62,502 nucleotides of DNA from Blastomonas sp. CACIA14H2 (GCA_000503195.1 AYSC01000024.1:1-62502); one strand, 5' to 3'. Shown: positions 25,463 through 35,336, numbered from the stretch's first letter. Numbers and translations are program-made. The notes: generated by a model from the letters alone, not told the origin.

Positions 25463-26556
25463 CCAAGGGTGATGACTTTCCGCTGCACCAGACCGCCGAA
25501 CCGATTGCCTATTCGGGCACCGATCGCAATTTCTACGACCGCTATTTCTTCAACGGCTACAATCCCGACGGCAGCGGATTTTTCGCGCTGGCTTTTGGCG
25601 TCTACCCGCATCTCGATATCGCGGATGCCAGTTTCTCGTGCATTCGCAATGGCGTGCAGCACAATCTTCACGCCTCGCGCGAACTCGGTATGGAGCGGAT
25701 GGACCTCCAGGTGGGACCGATCCGGATCGAGGTCATCGAGCCGCTCAAGCTGCTGCGTGTGCAGGTCGATGGCGAGGGGATCAGGGCGGACCTCATCTTT
25801 ACCGGGCGCGCCTTCCCCATCGAGGAGCCGCGCTTCACCTTCCGCAACGGTCCGCGCACCTTCATGGACTATACCCGGATGACGCAGAACGGCCATTATA
25901 CCGGCTGGATCGAGGTCGATGGCGAGCGGATCGAGGTCGCGCCCGGATGCAGCGGCACGCGCGACCGCAGCTGGGGCGTGCGGCCAGTGGGCGCGGCAGA
26001 CATGCAGCCGCATTCGGCCAGCCGCCAGCCGTGCTTCTTCTGGCAGTGGACCCCGGTCAATCTGGAAACGCGCAGCCTGTTCTTCCACGTCAACGCGCAC
26101 CGCAGCGGCACGCCCTGGAACACGCGCGCGGCGATCGCGCCCGATGGCGCGGCGCATGACGGCTTTGCCGAGACCCCCGCCGCGCGCATGGTCACGCATC
26201 ACCAGCCGGGCACCCGCTGGCCGTCGGGCGGCGAGCTTACCATCGAAACCGAGAACGGGCCGCTGGCCGTGAGGTTCGAGCCGGTGCAACGCTTCCAGAT
26301 GCGGGGCCTGGGCTATACCTGCCCGCGCTGGGGCCATGGCCTCCACCATGGCGCGCTGGCGGTCGAGCGCGCGGATTTCGAGCTCGCCGCGCTCGATCCG
26401 CTCGCGCCCGATATGGGCAATCTGCACGTGCAGATCCTTTGCCGCGTCACCACCAGCGATGGCGAGAGCGGCATGGGCACGTTCGAGCAGCTCGTGCTCG
26501 GCCCCTACGACCCCTGGGGGCTGACCGGCTATGTCGACACGCCGGTCAGCGGCTAA
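25456..26556 (+). CDS. CrtC/lipocalin-like protein (DUF7064/DUF7065 type)
   Basis: A 366-residue beta-rich protein resembling the two-domain lipocalin-like fold of hydroxyneurosporene hydratase CrtC, now often labelled DUF7065 (N) and DUF7064 (C). Visible landmarks are NFYDRYFFNGYNPDGSGFFALAFGVYP, the central GCSGTRDRSWGVRPVG block and CFFWQWTPVN. The DRSWG segment is typical of this fold and likely lines the substrate cavity. There is no signal peptide. It is coupled to the phosphotransferase gene by a 7-base overlap, suggesting that both act on the same hydrophobic compound (inference). No carotenoid genes are near. Confidence 0.72.
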   Translation: MLTKGDDFPLHQTAEPIAYSGTDRNFYDRYFFNGYNPDGSGFFALAFGVYPHLDIADASFSCIRNGVQHNLHASRELGMERMDLQVGPIRIEVIEPLKLLRVQVDGEGIRADLIFTGRAFPIEEPRFTFRNGPRTFMDYTRMTQNGHYTGWIEVDGERIEVAPGCSGTRDRSWGVRPVGAADMQPHSASRQPCFFWQWTPVNLETRSLFFHVNAHRSGTPWNTRAAIAPDGAAHDGFAETPAARMVTHHQPGTRWPSGGELTIETENGPLAVRFEPVQRFQMRGLGYTCPRWGHGLHHGALAVERADFELAALDPLAPDMGNLHVQILCRVTTSDGESGMGTFEQLVLGPYDPWGLTGYVDTPVSG

Positions 26557-26559
26557 ACA

Positions 26560-27918
26560 TCACTTGCGATAGACGCGCACGTTCTTGCTGCGGTGATGCA
26601 CCACCGGAGCATGATGCGCGGGCGCACCCTCGGTCACCACCACGGTCTCGTTGCAGTTGCAATTGCCCGGGGTGATCGTGATCGTCGTGACGATCGGCGG
26701 CGGGTAATAGTAATGATAGCCCGGAGGCGGCGGCGGATAACCGCCGGGCTGGCCCGGAGCCACCGCGCCCTGCTGCGCGAGCAGGCGCTTGCAGCGCTCG
26801 CGATCCTCGGCCTTGTCGATCAGCATGCCCGCGAGCGCGCCGACGCCCGCGCCGATCAGCGTTCCGCCAGTGCGGTTGCCGCGTCCGGCGATGCGGTTGC
26901 CCGCAAGACCACCGATCCCGGCACCGATGGCCGCACCGCCGAGCCCGTTGTCGCGGCGGCAGATTTCGAGGAACGCGCGGTCATCGAGCTGCGCATAGCC
27001 GGTGGCCGGCGGCGGAGGCGGCGCATAGCCAGGAGCGGCGACCGGCGGCGGCGGCGGCGGCGACGCATAGCGCGTGCCATATCCGCCTGCATTCTCGGCA
27101 GCCAGCAGCCGCTTGCAGCGTTCGCGGTCCTCGGCCTTGTCGATCACCATGCCGGCGAGCGCGCCGACGCCTGCGCCGATCAGGGTGCCACCGGTGCGGT
27201 TGCCGCGCCCGGCGATGCGGTTGCCCGCGAGGCCGCCCACGGCAGCCCCGGCGGCCGCGCCGCCCAGGCCGTTGTCGCGGCGGCATGCTTCCAGAAACGC
27301 GCGGTCATCCACCGGCGCATAGGCGGGAGGCGGGGGCGGCGGAGGCAGATCGGGGTCATAATCGACACCCGCATCCATGTCGGCATCGCGGCTCCAATGG
27401 GTGCCTTCGACGACGTCGTCATTGCCGAGCAGCAGGCTGTCGTCGTAATTATAGGGGTCGTAATCGGGCGAATAGGTCTGCTGCACCACCGTGGTCGCCG
27501 TTCCCGGCGCGGCCTGCCAGTTGACACCCTGCACCGTGTCATAGACCCGGCCCTGGCGATCGGTCAGCACCGCATCGTCATAATAGCGCGACCAGCCATA
27601 GCCCGGCGCCGGACGCGGCAGGCGATAGCCTTGCCAGTTGGCGATGTAATAGGTCGGCGCGATCCAGACACGGGGCAGGATGAAGCCGCGGAACGGGCGC
27701 ACATAGGCCGGCGCTCCGACGGGGAAGCGCATGCCATAGCCGGGCCGCACCACCGTGGTGCCCTTGAGCGCGCTAGGCTGGCTCAGCGAAAACCAGCCCG
27801 ATGCCGAGCGCTTGAGGGCCGAATCGGCGGCTTGCGCGGGCATGGCAGTGGCAGCGACCGCCAGCAGGCTGGCTCCGATCGCGGCATGGCGCATCATAGC
27901 AAAGGCGCGGCTCTTCAT
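26560..27918 (-). CDS. Secreted protein with RcnB-like N-terminus and duplicated glycine-zipper domain
   Basis: A 452-residue exported protein: signal peptide ending AMPAQAADS, an RcnB-like region (YYIANWQGYRLPRPAPGYGWSRYYDDAVLTD), a linker, then two nearly identical ~75-residue units. Each has DDRAFLE(A/I)CRRDNGLGGAA, GLAGNRIAGRGNRTGGTLIGAGVGALAGM and IDKAEDRERCKRLL, i.e. a glycine-zipper 2TM hairpin flanked by two cysteines. Pro-rich linkers separate the units. The duplication is also plain at DNA level (about 26780-26960 and 27105-27300). The ATG at 27918 has GGGGAG upstream. Likely envelope protein; function unknown. Confidence 0.82.
   Translation of the reverse strand: MKSRAFAMMRHAAIGASLLAVAATAMPAQAADSALKRSASGWFSLSQPSALKGTTVVRPGYGMRFPVGAPAYVRPFRGFILPRVWIAPTYYIANWQGYRLPRPAPGYGWSRYYDDAVLTDRQGRVYDTVQGVNWQAAPGTATTVVQQTYSPDYDPYNYDDSLLLGNDDVVEGTHWSRDADMDAGVDYDPDLPPPPPPPAYAPVDDRAFLEACRRDNGLGGAAAGAAVGGLAGNRIAGRGNRTGGTLIGAGVGALAGMVIDKAEDRERCKRLLAAENAGGYGTRYASPPPPPPVAAPGYAPPPPPATGYAQLDDRAFLEICRRDNGLGGAAIGAGIGGLAGNRIAGRGNRTGGTLIGAGVGALAGMLIDKAEDRERCKRLLAQQGAVAPGQPGGYPPPPPGYHYYYPPPIVTTITITPGNCNCNETVVVTEGAPAHHAPVVHHRSKNVRVYRK
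26780..27315. repeat. Intragenic direct repeat encoding the two glycine-zipper units
   Basis: Two copies of about 200 bases (about 26770-26980 and 27095-27310) within the glycine-zipper gene share long identical stretches, for example around GTGCGGTTGCCGCG(T/C)CCGGCGATGCGG. The nucleotide identity indicates recent duplication or ongoing gene conversion. Confidence 0.7.
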
Positions 27919-28111
27919 GGTTAACTCCCCTTGGGCAAACACCAGGCGATCCGGATCGGCTATGCGCATCATGGCGCATTCCGGCCCGGATTTGTTAAGC
28001 CTTTGTTAGCATTTGCAAGGCGAGCGCACCATTGCGCGAATGTAAAACCGGCGCGCAGCGACGCCCCTGTTTCAATTTGGGGCAAGACGCGGCGTCAGGG
28101 TAAAGGCCGGG

Positions 28112-28594
28112 TTAAATCCGCCCGGCCAGGCTCCTGGCCAGCCGCTCGATCCCGGCCTGATCTTCGGCGTCGAACCGTCCGGTGCGGGGGCTGTCGAGAT
28201 CGATGACATGCGTGACCTGGCCGTCGTGTAGAACCGGAACGACCAGTTCGGATTGGCTCGCCGCATCGCACGCAATATGGCCGGGAAAGGCATGGACGTC
28301 CTCGACCCGCTGCGTCTCGCCGCTGGCCGCCGCCGTACCGCACACGCCGCTGCCCAAGGCGATGCGGATGCACGCGGGCTTGCCGACGAACGGGCCGAGC
28401 ACCAGCTCGTCCTCGACCATGCGATAGAAGCCCGCCCAGTTGAGATCGGGCAGGAACTGCCAGATCAGCGCCGCGACATTGGCCATGTTCGCGATACCAT
28501 CGGGCTCGCCCTCGACCAGCGCCATGGCGGCAGAATGCAGGTCGTCATGTAGCTGCGCCTTGGGAGCGTCGGGGTCGATATCGAATGCATACAT
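28112..28594 (-). CDS. msrC: Free methionine-(R)-sulfoxide reductase (GAF domain)
   Basis: A 160-residue single GAF-domain enzyme that reduces free methionine-R-sulfoxide, part of oxidative damage repair in the cytosol. The three redox cysteines are at residues 75, 85 and 109 (GKPACIRI, GSGVCGTA, HIACDAAS), with exactly the spacing of the E. coli enzyme (84, 94, 118). Also visible are NWAGFY and LDLNSP-like VIDLDSPR. The gene lies just downstream of arfB in the same direction and may be transcribed with it. Confidence 0.92.
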   Translation of the reverse strand: MYAFDIDPDAPKAQLHDDLHSAAMALVEGEPDGIANMANVAALIWQFLPDLNWAGFYRMVEDELVLGPFVGKPACIRIALGSGVCGTAAASGETQRVEDVHAFPGHIACDAASQSELVVPVLHDGQVTHVIDLDSPRTGRFDAEDQAGIERLARSLAGRI

Positions 28595-28618
28595 GGGTTT
28601 AAGTCCGATAATTGAGAG

Positions 28619-29026
28619 TCAATCGAAGCTCACGCGGCCGCGATTCTTCTTGATGGTGGAACGGTTCTTCTTGCCTGCCAGCCGCTCGGCCTTGCCGACC
28701 CGGTTGAGGCGCGACTTGGCGCGAACCGCCGGCAGATCATGCGCTTCGGCGAGCAAGGCGGCAAGCCGTTCGCGCGCCTCGCGCCGGTTCGCCTCCTGCG
28801 TGCGATGGCTCCGCGCCTGGATCACCAGCTCGCCATCCTGATTGATCCGGCTGCCCGCGAGCGCACGCAACCGGCTGTACACCAGTGGCGGCAGGCCGAG
28901 CGCGAAGATGTTGACGTGCAACTGCACCGCCGTCGCCACCTTGTTGACATTTTGCCCACCGGGTCCGGAAGCGGTGATGAATCGTTCCGAAACAATGGCA
29001 TGGTCGGGGATATGGATATCAGCCAT
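28619..29026 (-). CDS. arfB: Alternative ribosome-rescue factor / peptidyl-tRNA hydrolase ArfB
   Basis: A 135-residue release-factor-like hydrolase that frees ribosomes stalled without a stop codon. The catalytic GGQ is at residues 23-25 in TASGPGGQNVNKVATAV, and the C-terminal basic tail (AGKKNRSTIKKNRGR) is the part that enters the empty mRNA channel. The ATG at 29026 has GGAGG upstream and overlaps the end of the pseudouridine synthase gene by 8 bases, so the two are translationally coupled. Confidence 0.93.
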   Translation of the reverse strand: MADIHIPDHAIVSERFITASGPGGQNVNKVATAVQLHVNIFALGLPPLVYSRLRALAGSRINQDGELVIQARSHRTQEANRREARERLAALLAEAHDLPAVRAKSRLNRVGKAERLAGKKNRSTIKKNRGRVSFD

Positions 29027-29711
29027 CAACATCCTCCGGCTCGGCAAAGCCCAGCTTGCGAAAACGATCGGGCAAGCGAGCGCTGGCGGCGATCGGCGGC
29101 TTGCCGTCGCGCGGCAGCGTGAGGCGCGCGGCGTGCAGCATCATTCCCGTGGGATCGCTGCGGCCATAGACCGGGTCGCCGACAAGCGGCTGGCCCAGGC
29201 CGTGCAGCGCGTGCACGCGGATCTGGTGCGTGCGGCCCGTTTCCGGACGGAACTCGACCAGCGTCCTGCCATCGGCGACTGCCAGCTGCCGCCAGTGCGT
29301 CACGGCGCGCTTGCCCGTGGCAGACGGCACAATCCGCCAGCCGCCGGCTGCGCTGCTCGCCTTGGCGAGCGACAGGTCGATGGTGCCGCTCTGTTCTTCC
29401 GGCAAGCCTTCGATCACGCCCCAATAGACCTTGCTCACCGCACCGCTTTCAAAGGCCGCGCCGAAGCGCTTCAGCGCCTTGGCATGGCGCGCCAGCAACA
29501 GGCATCCCGACGTGTCCTGATCGAGCCGGTGCACCGGCTGAGGTTCGCGTTGGAAGCCGAAGCGCAGCGCGGGGAGGAAGTCCTCGAGGCTGCGCCCCCC
29601 CTTGCGCGGGCGGCTCACCGGCAGACCCGCCGGCTTGTCGATCACCAGGGCCTCGCCATCGCTGAACGGCAGCGCTTGCTCGGCGCAGAAATCGGGAAAG
29701 GCTGGCGGCAT
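29019..29711 (-). CDS. RluA-family pseudouridine synthase
   Basis: A 230-residue RNA pseudouridine synthase. The catalytic aspartate is Asp64 in HRLDQDTSGCLLLA. Further RluA motifs are VIDKPAGLPV near the N-terminus and RTHQIRVH-type GRTHQIRVHALHGLGQPLVGDPVYG. There is no S4 domain, so it resembles the RluA/TruC branch acting on rRNA or tRNA; the exact target is not evident. It is followed by the coupled arfB gene. Confidence 0.9.
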   Translation of the reverse strand: MPPAFPDFCAEQALPFSDGEALVIDKPAGLPVSRPRKGGRSLEDFLPALRFGFQREPQPVHRLDQDTSGCLLLARHAKALKRFGAAFESGAVSKVYWGVIEGLPEEQSGTIDLSLAKASSAAGGWRIVPSATGKRAVTHWRQLAVADGRTLVEFRPETGRTHQIRVHALHGLGQPLVGDPVYGRSDPTGMMLHAARLTLPRDGKPPIAASARLPDRFRKLGFAEPEDVDG

Positions 29712-29715
29712 GACG

Positions 29716-30708
29716 TCAGGCCGCTTCGGCCAGCGCCATGCTCTGCGCGAACAGCTCGATCGCGCGCAGCCGGTCGTGCTGGTGATAGGCGTTGCACGAG
29801 ATCATCACCTCATCGGCGCCAAAGGCTTCGGCCAGCGCCAGCACCTTGCTTCGCACCGCGTCGGGCGTGCCGAAGGCGGCGATCCGCGCCTGCGCGCCGA
29901 TGATCATTGCCTCGCGCTCGGTAAAACCGATGTCGCGGCTTTCCTCGGGCGACACCGCCGGCTGCGTCCCGCCGCCGAGCAGCCGTGCGATGTTGAGAAA
30001 GTAGTTCTTGCGCAGGAGCTCGGCATAGCCGGCATCGTCGCAGGCAAAGGCGGTGGTCGCGAGCATCACATAGGGTTCGGCGAGCTGCGCGCTCGGCCGG
30101 AAATGGCGGCGATACAGATCGGTCAGCTCGGGGCCGGCTTGCGGATTGATGAACAGCGCGAGCGCGTAAGGCAGGCCGAGCGCACCTGCCAGCATCGCAC
30201 TGTCGGGGCTGGTGCCGAGGATCCAGACCGGGACATCGCCCGCGGGCTCGGGACTCAGCCTTGGCTCGGTCAGGTCACCGCCGAGATACCCAACCAGATC
30301 AGCGACTTGTTGCGGAAACTCGCGAAACGATGGCGGGTGCGGGGCGGACAATGCTGCGGCGACGCGCATCTCGCCGCCCGGGGCCCGACCGACCCCCAGA
30401 TCGATCCGGTTCGGATAGAGATTGCTGAGCACCGCGAACTGCTCGGCAACCTTGTAGGCGCTGTAGTGCGGCAGCATGACGCCGCCCGAGCCGAGCCGGA
30501 TGCGCTTCGTATGCGCCCCGATGGCTGCCATCAGGATTTCCGGCGCGCTGCCGCACAGGAAGCGGCTGGCATGGTGTTCGGACACCCAGAGCCGGTGATA
30601 GCCGAGCGAATCGGCGAGCCGCGCCGCTTCGAGTGTCGCCTCCAGCGCAGCCTGGGCGGGGACATCGGCAAAGCGCACCGACTGGTCGAGAAGCGAAAAA
30701 AGCGTCAT
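29716..30708 (-). CDS. LLM-class flavin-dependent oxidoreductase
   Basis: A 330-residue luciferase-like monooxygenase family protein, FMN or F420-type TIM barrel. It has SLGYHRLWVSEHHASRFLCGSAPEILMAAIGAHTKRIRLGSGGVMLPHYSAYKVAEQ as the typical N-terminal half, with the WVSEHH block and GVMLPHY loop, and PNRIDLGVGRAPGG following. This matches the MsnO8/alkanal-monooxygenase-like group of uncharacterised enzymes. The ATG at 30708 is preferred because the residues before it lie outside the conserved barrel. It ends 4 bases before the RluA-type gene, probably one operon. Confidence 0.88.
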   Translation of the reverse strand: MTLFSLLDQSVRFADVPAQAALEATLEAARLADSLGYHRLWVSEHHASRFLCGSAPEILMAAIGAHTKRIRLGSGGVMLPHYSAYKVAEQFAVLSNLYPNRIDLGVGRAPGGEMRVAAALSAPHPPSFREFPQQVADLVGYLGGDLTEPRLSPEPAGDVPVWILGTSPDSAMLAGALGLPYALALFINPQAGPELTDLYRRHFRPSAQLAEPYVMLATTAFACDDAGYAELLRKNYFLNIARLLGGGTQPAVSPEESRDIGFTEREAMIIGAQARIAAFGTPDAVRSKVLALAEAFGADEVMISCNAYHQHDRLRAIELFAQSMALAEAA

Positions 30709-30782
30709 GCCCTCAAGAATAGGGCTTTCGGGGCAGGTCACAAGCCCATGGTGTCACCCGCCCCGGTTAAAACCCTCCAGCG

Positions 30783-31703
30783 TCAGTCTTCGCGCACGTC
30801 CTGCTGTCGCACCCCATCGCGATTGGGGACGCTGGCAGGGCCGCGCGGCGAGGTCCGCTCGATCATCTGCGGCGGGCGCTGCGGCCGTTCTGCCCGTGGC
30901 GGTCGCTCGGCGCGCGGCGGCGGCGTGAAGCCGGGCTGGGGCTGGCGCATTTCGGGCCGCGCGCGTCCCTCGCCCCTGCCCTGCCAACCGCCCCTGCCCT
31001 GGCCATCGGGCCGCACCCGACCCTCGCCGCGACCCTGGCGCTCACCCCGGTCCTGCCAGTTGCGGCCGCCATTCTGAGGCTGACCCGCCTGATCCTGCTG
31101 GCGCTGCTGCCAGCGCTCCAGGCGCCGCTGGCGATCCTCGGGTGTCAGACCGCCCATGCGCTCGCGTTCTCCGCGCCGGGTGCGGGGGAATTCCTGCCCG
31201 TCGGCCTGGCGCTCGCGTCGCCAATCGCGCCGGTCGTCGAGCGTCTCGCGTCGATCACGACGCCAATCGCGCCGATCGTCCCGCCGGTCATCGCGAAAGT
31301 CGCGGCGATCGGCCCGGCGCTGCTGGTAATATTGCCAGCGCTGCTGTCCCCAATAGCGGCGGTGCCGGTCTTGCATCGCGAAACGGCGGCCACCGGGGCG
31401 ATCGTAGATCCAGGTGCCATAGCCGGGATAATAGAAATTGTCCCAGTATCCGCCGCCAAAGCCGATCTGGCCGAAACCATAGCCATAGTCGCAGCCATAC
31501 CAGCTGTCCCAGGCGGCATAGCCGTCGCAATAGGGGTCGAAGCCCCCGGCATAGCCGCTGCCGACACCGACCGAGACACCGCCATAGCCGCCATAGTCAC
31601 CATAGCCATAGGCACAGGCGGACAGCGACGCCGCGCCCAGCGCCAGGGTTGCAATGCGAAGCGCGCCGGCGCGCGCATTCTGCAGGAAGGAAACAGGGTT
31701 CAA
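30783..31703 (-). CDS. Putative lipoprotein with Tyr/Gly-rich and Arg/Asp-rich regions
   Basis: A ~306-residue predicted lipoprotein. From the TTG at 31703 (AGGGG upstream) it begins with a signal peptide and lipobox LSAC (Cys at residue ~30), followed by a Tyr/Gly-rich segment (YGYGDYGGYGG, WYGCDYGYGFGQIGFGGGYW). A highly charged region (about 120-190) full of RRDRRD/DWRRD units comes next, then an Arg/Gln/Pro-rich C-terminus. Composition is extreme and there is no catalytic motif. An ATG at 31772 would add 23 residues before the signal peptide. Function unknown; perhaps surface or nucleic-acid/polyanion binding. Confidence 0.6.
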   Translation of the reverse strand: MNPVSFLQNARAGALRIATLALGAASLSACAYGYGDYGGYGGVSVGVGSGYAGGFDPYCDGYAAWDSWYGCDYGYGFGQIGFGGGYWDNFYYPGYGTWIYDRPGGRRFAMQDRHRRYWGQQRWQYYQQRRADRRDFRDDRRDDRRDWRRDRRETLDDRRDWRRERQADGQEFPRTRRGERERMGGLTPEDRQRRLERWQQRQQDQAGQPQNGGRNWQDRGERQGRGEGRVRPDGQGRGGWQGRGEGRARPEMRQPQPGFTPPPRAERPPRAERPQRPPQMIERTSPRGPASVPNRDGVRQQDVRED

Positions 31704-31850
31704 CGCATCATCCCCTAAGCCGCAATCCAGGCGCGGCGGGCCGCCGGAGCGGGGCTCCGATGTTTCGTTCATGGAAGCCGCCAGTTGAATTAACGATGAA
31801 TGGCGGTTCGGATGCGACGGATCGCTTGCTAACATCCATGTCAGTTGATA

Positions 31851-31868
31851 TTTAATGGAGCGATTAAA
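31851..31868. promoter_or_regulatory. Operator copy upstream of cytochrome P450
   Basis: TTTAATGGAGCGATTAAA differs from the perfect palindrome at 24303-24320 in only two of 18 positions, and ends 20 bases before the P450 start codon. It probably binds the same regulator. Confidence 0.6.
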
Positions 31869-31888
31869 ACCGAGCAGAGGATTCCCCC

Positions 31889-33295
31889 ATGGCCACCGTG
31901 ATTGCTCCCCCGCGCGAGATGTTCCCCGATCACACCATCCAGCGCGACAGCGGCAATCCGCACTGGACGCGCATGCCCGGCCCGGGATCGCTCGATCATA
32001 TTCCGGGCGAGGATGGCCTGCCGGTCGTCGGCGTCACCTTCAGGATGCTCGCCGATCCCGAGAAGTTCGGCAACGAGATGCGCGAGAAATATGGACCGGT
32101 CTATCGCACTAATGCCTTTGGCCGCCGCCAGGTCGCGCTGTTCGGGGCCGATGCCAACGAGCTGGTGCTGTTCGACCGCGACAAGCTGTTCTCGTCCGAA
32201 CAGGGCTGGGGTCCGGTGCTCAACCTGTTGTTCCCGCGCGGGCTGATGCTGATGGATTTCGACCATCACCGCGCTGACCGCCGAGCGCTCTCCATCGCGT
32301 TCAAGCCCGGCCCGATGCGGCACTATTCGGAAAAGCTGAACGAAGGCATCGCTGCGCGGGTCGCCGAATGGTCGAACCGCGACATCCTGTTCTACAGTGA
32401 AATCAAGAAGTTGACGCTCGACCTTGCGGCAACGTCTTTCCTGGGCATTCCCTGGGGGCCCGAAGCCGACAAGATCAACAAGGCGTTTGTCGACATGGTG
32501 CAGGCCTCGATCGGCGTGGTCCGCCGTCCGCTGCCCTTCACCAAGATGGGCCGGGGCGTCGCGGGGCGGAAGTTCCTGGTCGATTATTTCACCCCCGAGG
32601 TGCAGAAGCGTCGCGAGCAGCAGGGGCCGGACATGTTCAGCCAGTTCTGCCGCGCCACGCGCGACGACGGCAGCCTGCTCACCACCGACGAGGTGGTCGA
32701 TCACATGAACTTCCTGATGATGGCGGCGCACGACACCATCACGTCTTCGGCGAGTTCGCTGATCTGGCTGCTCGCGCGGCACCCCGAATGGCAGGACAGG
32801 ATTCGCGCCGAACTGCTCGAGCATGCGCCTGCGGGCACCCCGATGCCCTATGATTCGCTGCCCGATCTCGAACTCACCGAAATGGCGTTCAAGGAAGCGC
32901 TGCGGATGATCCCGCCGGTGCCTTCCACCCCGCGCCGCGCGCTCAGGGACTTCGAGTTCGGCGGCTATCGCATCCCTGCCGGAACCCCGGTCAGCATCAG
33001 CGCGGCCTTTACCCACAAGCAGGAAGAGCACTGGCCCGAGCCGCACCGGTTCGACCCGATGCGCTTTACCGCCGAAGCCACGCGCAACCGGCACAAATAT
33101 GCCTGGGTGCCGTTCGGCGGCGGCGCGCACATGTGCCTGGGGCTGCACTTTGCCTATATGCAGATCAAGGTGCTGCTGCACCATATCCTGAGCCAGCACC
33201 GCATCGTGACCGAGCCGGGCTATGCCCCCGAATGGCAGGCCTGGCCGATCCCCCAGCCGCGCGACGGACTGAAGGTGCGCTTCGAGCGGATCTGA
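31889..33295 (+). CDS. Cytochrome P450
   Basis: A 468-residue soluble class I-type P450 monooxygenase. The heme-ligand loop is FGGGAHMCLG with Cys416. The I-helix oxygen-activation motif is AAHDT (279-283, histidine in place of the usual G/A-E/D-x-T pair), and the K-helix ExxR is EALR (336-339). The protein has no membrane anchor and would need a separate ferredoxin and reductase; none lies adjacent. Substrate unknown; the shared operator with the phosphotransferase and esterase genes suggests a common hydrophobic compound. Confidence 0.93.
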   Translation: MATVIAPPREMFPDHTIQRDSGNPHWTRMPGPGSLDHIPGEDGLPVVGVTFRMLADPEKFGNEMREKYGPVYRTNAFGRRQVALFGADANELVLFDRDKLFSSEQGWGPVLNLLFPRGLMLMDFDHHRADRRALSIAFKPGPMRHYSEKLNEGIAARVAEWSNRDILFYSEIKKLTLDLAATSFLGIPWGPEADKINKAFVDMVQASIGVVRRPLPFTKMGRGVAGRKFLVDYFTPEVQKRREQQGPDMFSQFCRATRDDGSLLTTDEVVDHMNFLMMAAHDTITSSASSLIWLLARHPEWQDRIRAELLEHAPAGTPMPYDSLPDLELTEMAFKEALRMIPPVPSTPRRALRDFEFGGYRIPAGTPVSISAAFTHKQEEHWPEPHRFDPMRFTAEATRNRHKYAWVPFGGGAHMCLGLHFAYMQIKVLLHHILSQHRIVTEPGYAPEWQAWPIPQPRDGLKVRFERI

Positions 33296-33318
33296 CGGCC
33301 CACGAAAACAGGATTGCT

Positions 33319-33401
33319 CGTCACCCCTGCGAAGGCGGGGGTGACGCTTCCTGCACGCCTGCTTTGCCAAAGCGGGATTCCCGCGTTCGCGGGAATGACG
33401 A
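33319..33401. repeat. Sphingomonad-type intergenic palindromic repeat
   Basis: Inverted repeat pair between the P450 and gpmA genes: CGTCACCCCTGCGAAGGCGG...GTGACG at 33319-33346 and GCGGGATTCCCGCGTTCGCGGGAATGACG to 33401. The same element recurs at 35244, 51049 and 62476. It carries internal hairpins (CCCGCG-TTCG-CGGG). Confidence 0.75.
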
Positions 33402-33472
33402 TAGAGAACGGGGGTTGCGCGGGGCAGCGCCTGCGCTAAACGCGCACGCAATCGCAACAGGAGACGCCCGAA

Positions 33473-34159
33473 ATGCCGCAGCTTGTCCTTATCCGTCACG
33501 GCCAGTCGCAATGGAATCTGGAAAACCGCTTCACCGGCTGGTGGGATGTCGACGTGACCGAAAAGGGCGCGGAGGAAGCACGCGCAGCCGGGCGACTGAT
33601 GCGCGACAAGGGGCTCGATTTCGACATCGCCTTCACCTCGCTGCAGACCCGCGCGATCAAGACGCTGAACCTGGCGCTGGAAGAGATGCAGCGGCTGTGG
33701 CTGCCGGTCGAGAAGGACTGGCGGCTGAACGAGCGCCATTATGGCGGCCTGACCGGGCTCGACAAGGCCGAGACCGCGGCCAAGCACGGCGACGAGCAGG
33801 TGCTTATCTGGCGCCGCAGCTTCGACATTCCGCCGCCGCCGCTCGACGCCGGGTCGGAATTCGACCTGTCGAAGGACCGCCGCTATGCCGGGATCGCGAT
33901 CCCCAATACCGAGAGCCTGAAGGACACGATCGCGCGCGTGCTGCCCTATTGGGAAAGCCGCATCGCGCCCGAACTCAAGGCCGGCAAGCGCGTGATCATC
34001 TCGGCTCACGGCAATTCGCTGCGCGCGCTGGTCAAGCACCTGTCGGGCATTGCCGACGATGCGATCACGGGTCTGGAAATCCCGACCGGCCAGCCGATCG
34101 TCTATGAGCTCGACGACAATCTGGCCGAGGTCGAGCGCTATTATCTCAGCGAACGCTGA
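33473..34159 (+). CDS. gpmA: 2,3-bisphosphoglycerate-dependent phosphoglycerate mutase
   Basis: Interconverts 3- and 2-phosphoglycerate in glycolysis and gluconeogenesis. The 228-residue protein has the phosphohistidine loop [12 protein letters not shown] (His9), [24 protein letters not shown] and the second catalytic histidine in [15 protein letters not shown]. Length and motifs match dPGM. The ATG follows AGGAG. The upstream spacer holds a palindromic repeat. Confidence 0.95.
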   Translation: MPQLVLIRHGQSQWNLENRFTGWWDVDVTEKGAEEARAAGRLMRDKGLDFDIAFTSLQTRAIKTLNLALEEMQRLWLPVEKDWRLNERHYGGLTGLDKAETAAKHGDEQVLIWRRSFDIPPPPLDAGSEFDLSKDRRYAGIAIPNTESLKDTIARVLPYWESRIAPELKAGKRVIISAHGNSLRALVKHLSGIADDAITGLEIPTGQPIVYELDDNLAEVERYYLSER

Positions 34160-34168
34160 GCGATACGA

Positions 34169-35200
<1,032 letters not shown>

Positions 35201-35243
35201 TTATGCCAAGCGGCGCCAGAGGGTGCAATCCCTCGCCGTCTTT

Positions 35244-35321
35244 CGTCACCCCCGCGCACGCGGGGGTCCCGCTATTCTCACCAACCAGGAAGCGGGATTC
35301 CCGCGTTCGCGGGAATGACGA
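35244..35321. repeat. Sphingomonad-type intergenic palindromic repeat
   Basis: CGTCACCCCCGCGCACGCGGGGGTCCCGC...GCGGGATTCCCGCG-TTCG-CGGGAATGACG arms in the spacer between the phosphoribosyltransferase and deaminase genes. Its right arm is identical to that at 33372-33400. Confidence 0.75.
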
Positions 35322-35336
35322 ACCAGACAACCCGCT

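Noticed and set aside
25456-26556. Assignment as a carotenoid hydratase (CrtC)
   Set aside because: Only the lipocalin-like fold signature is shared; no carotenoid genes are nearby and the lineage includes many non-carotenoid members.
31841-34039. A 732-codon open frame on the - strand
   Set aside because: Antisense to the P450 and gpmA genes, both of which have intact motifs; composition is that of a reverse-frame shadow.
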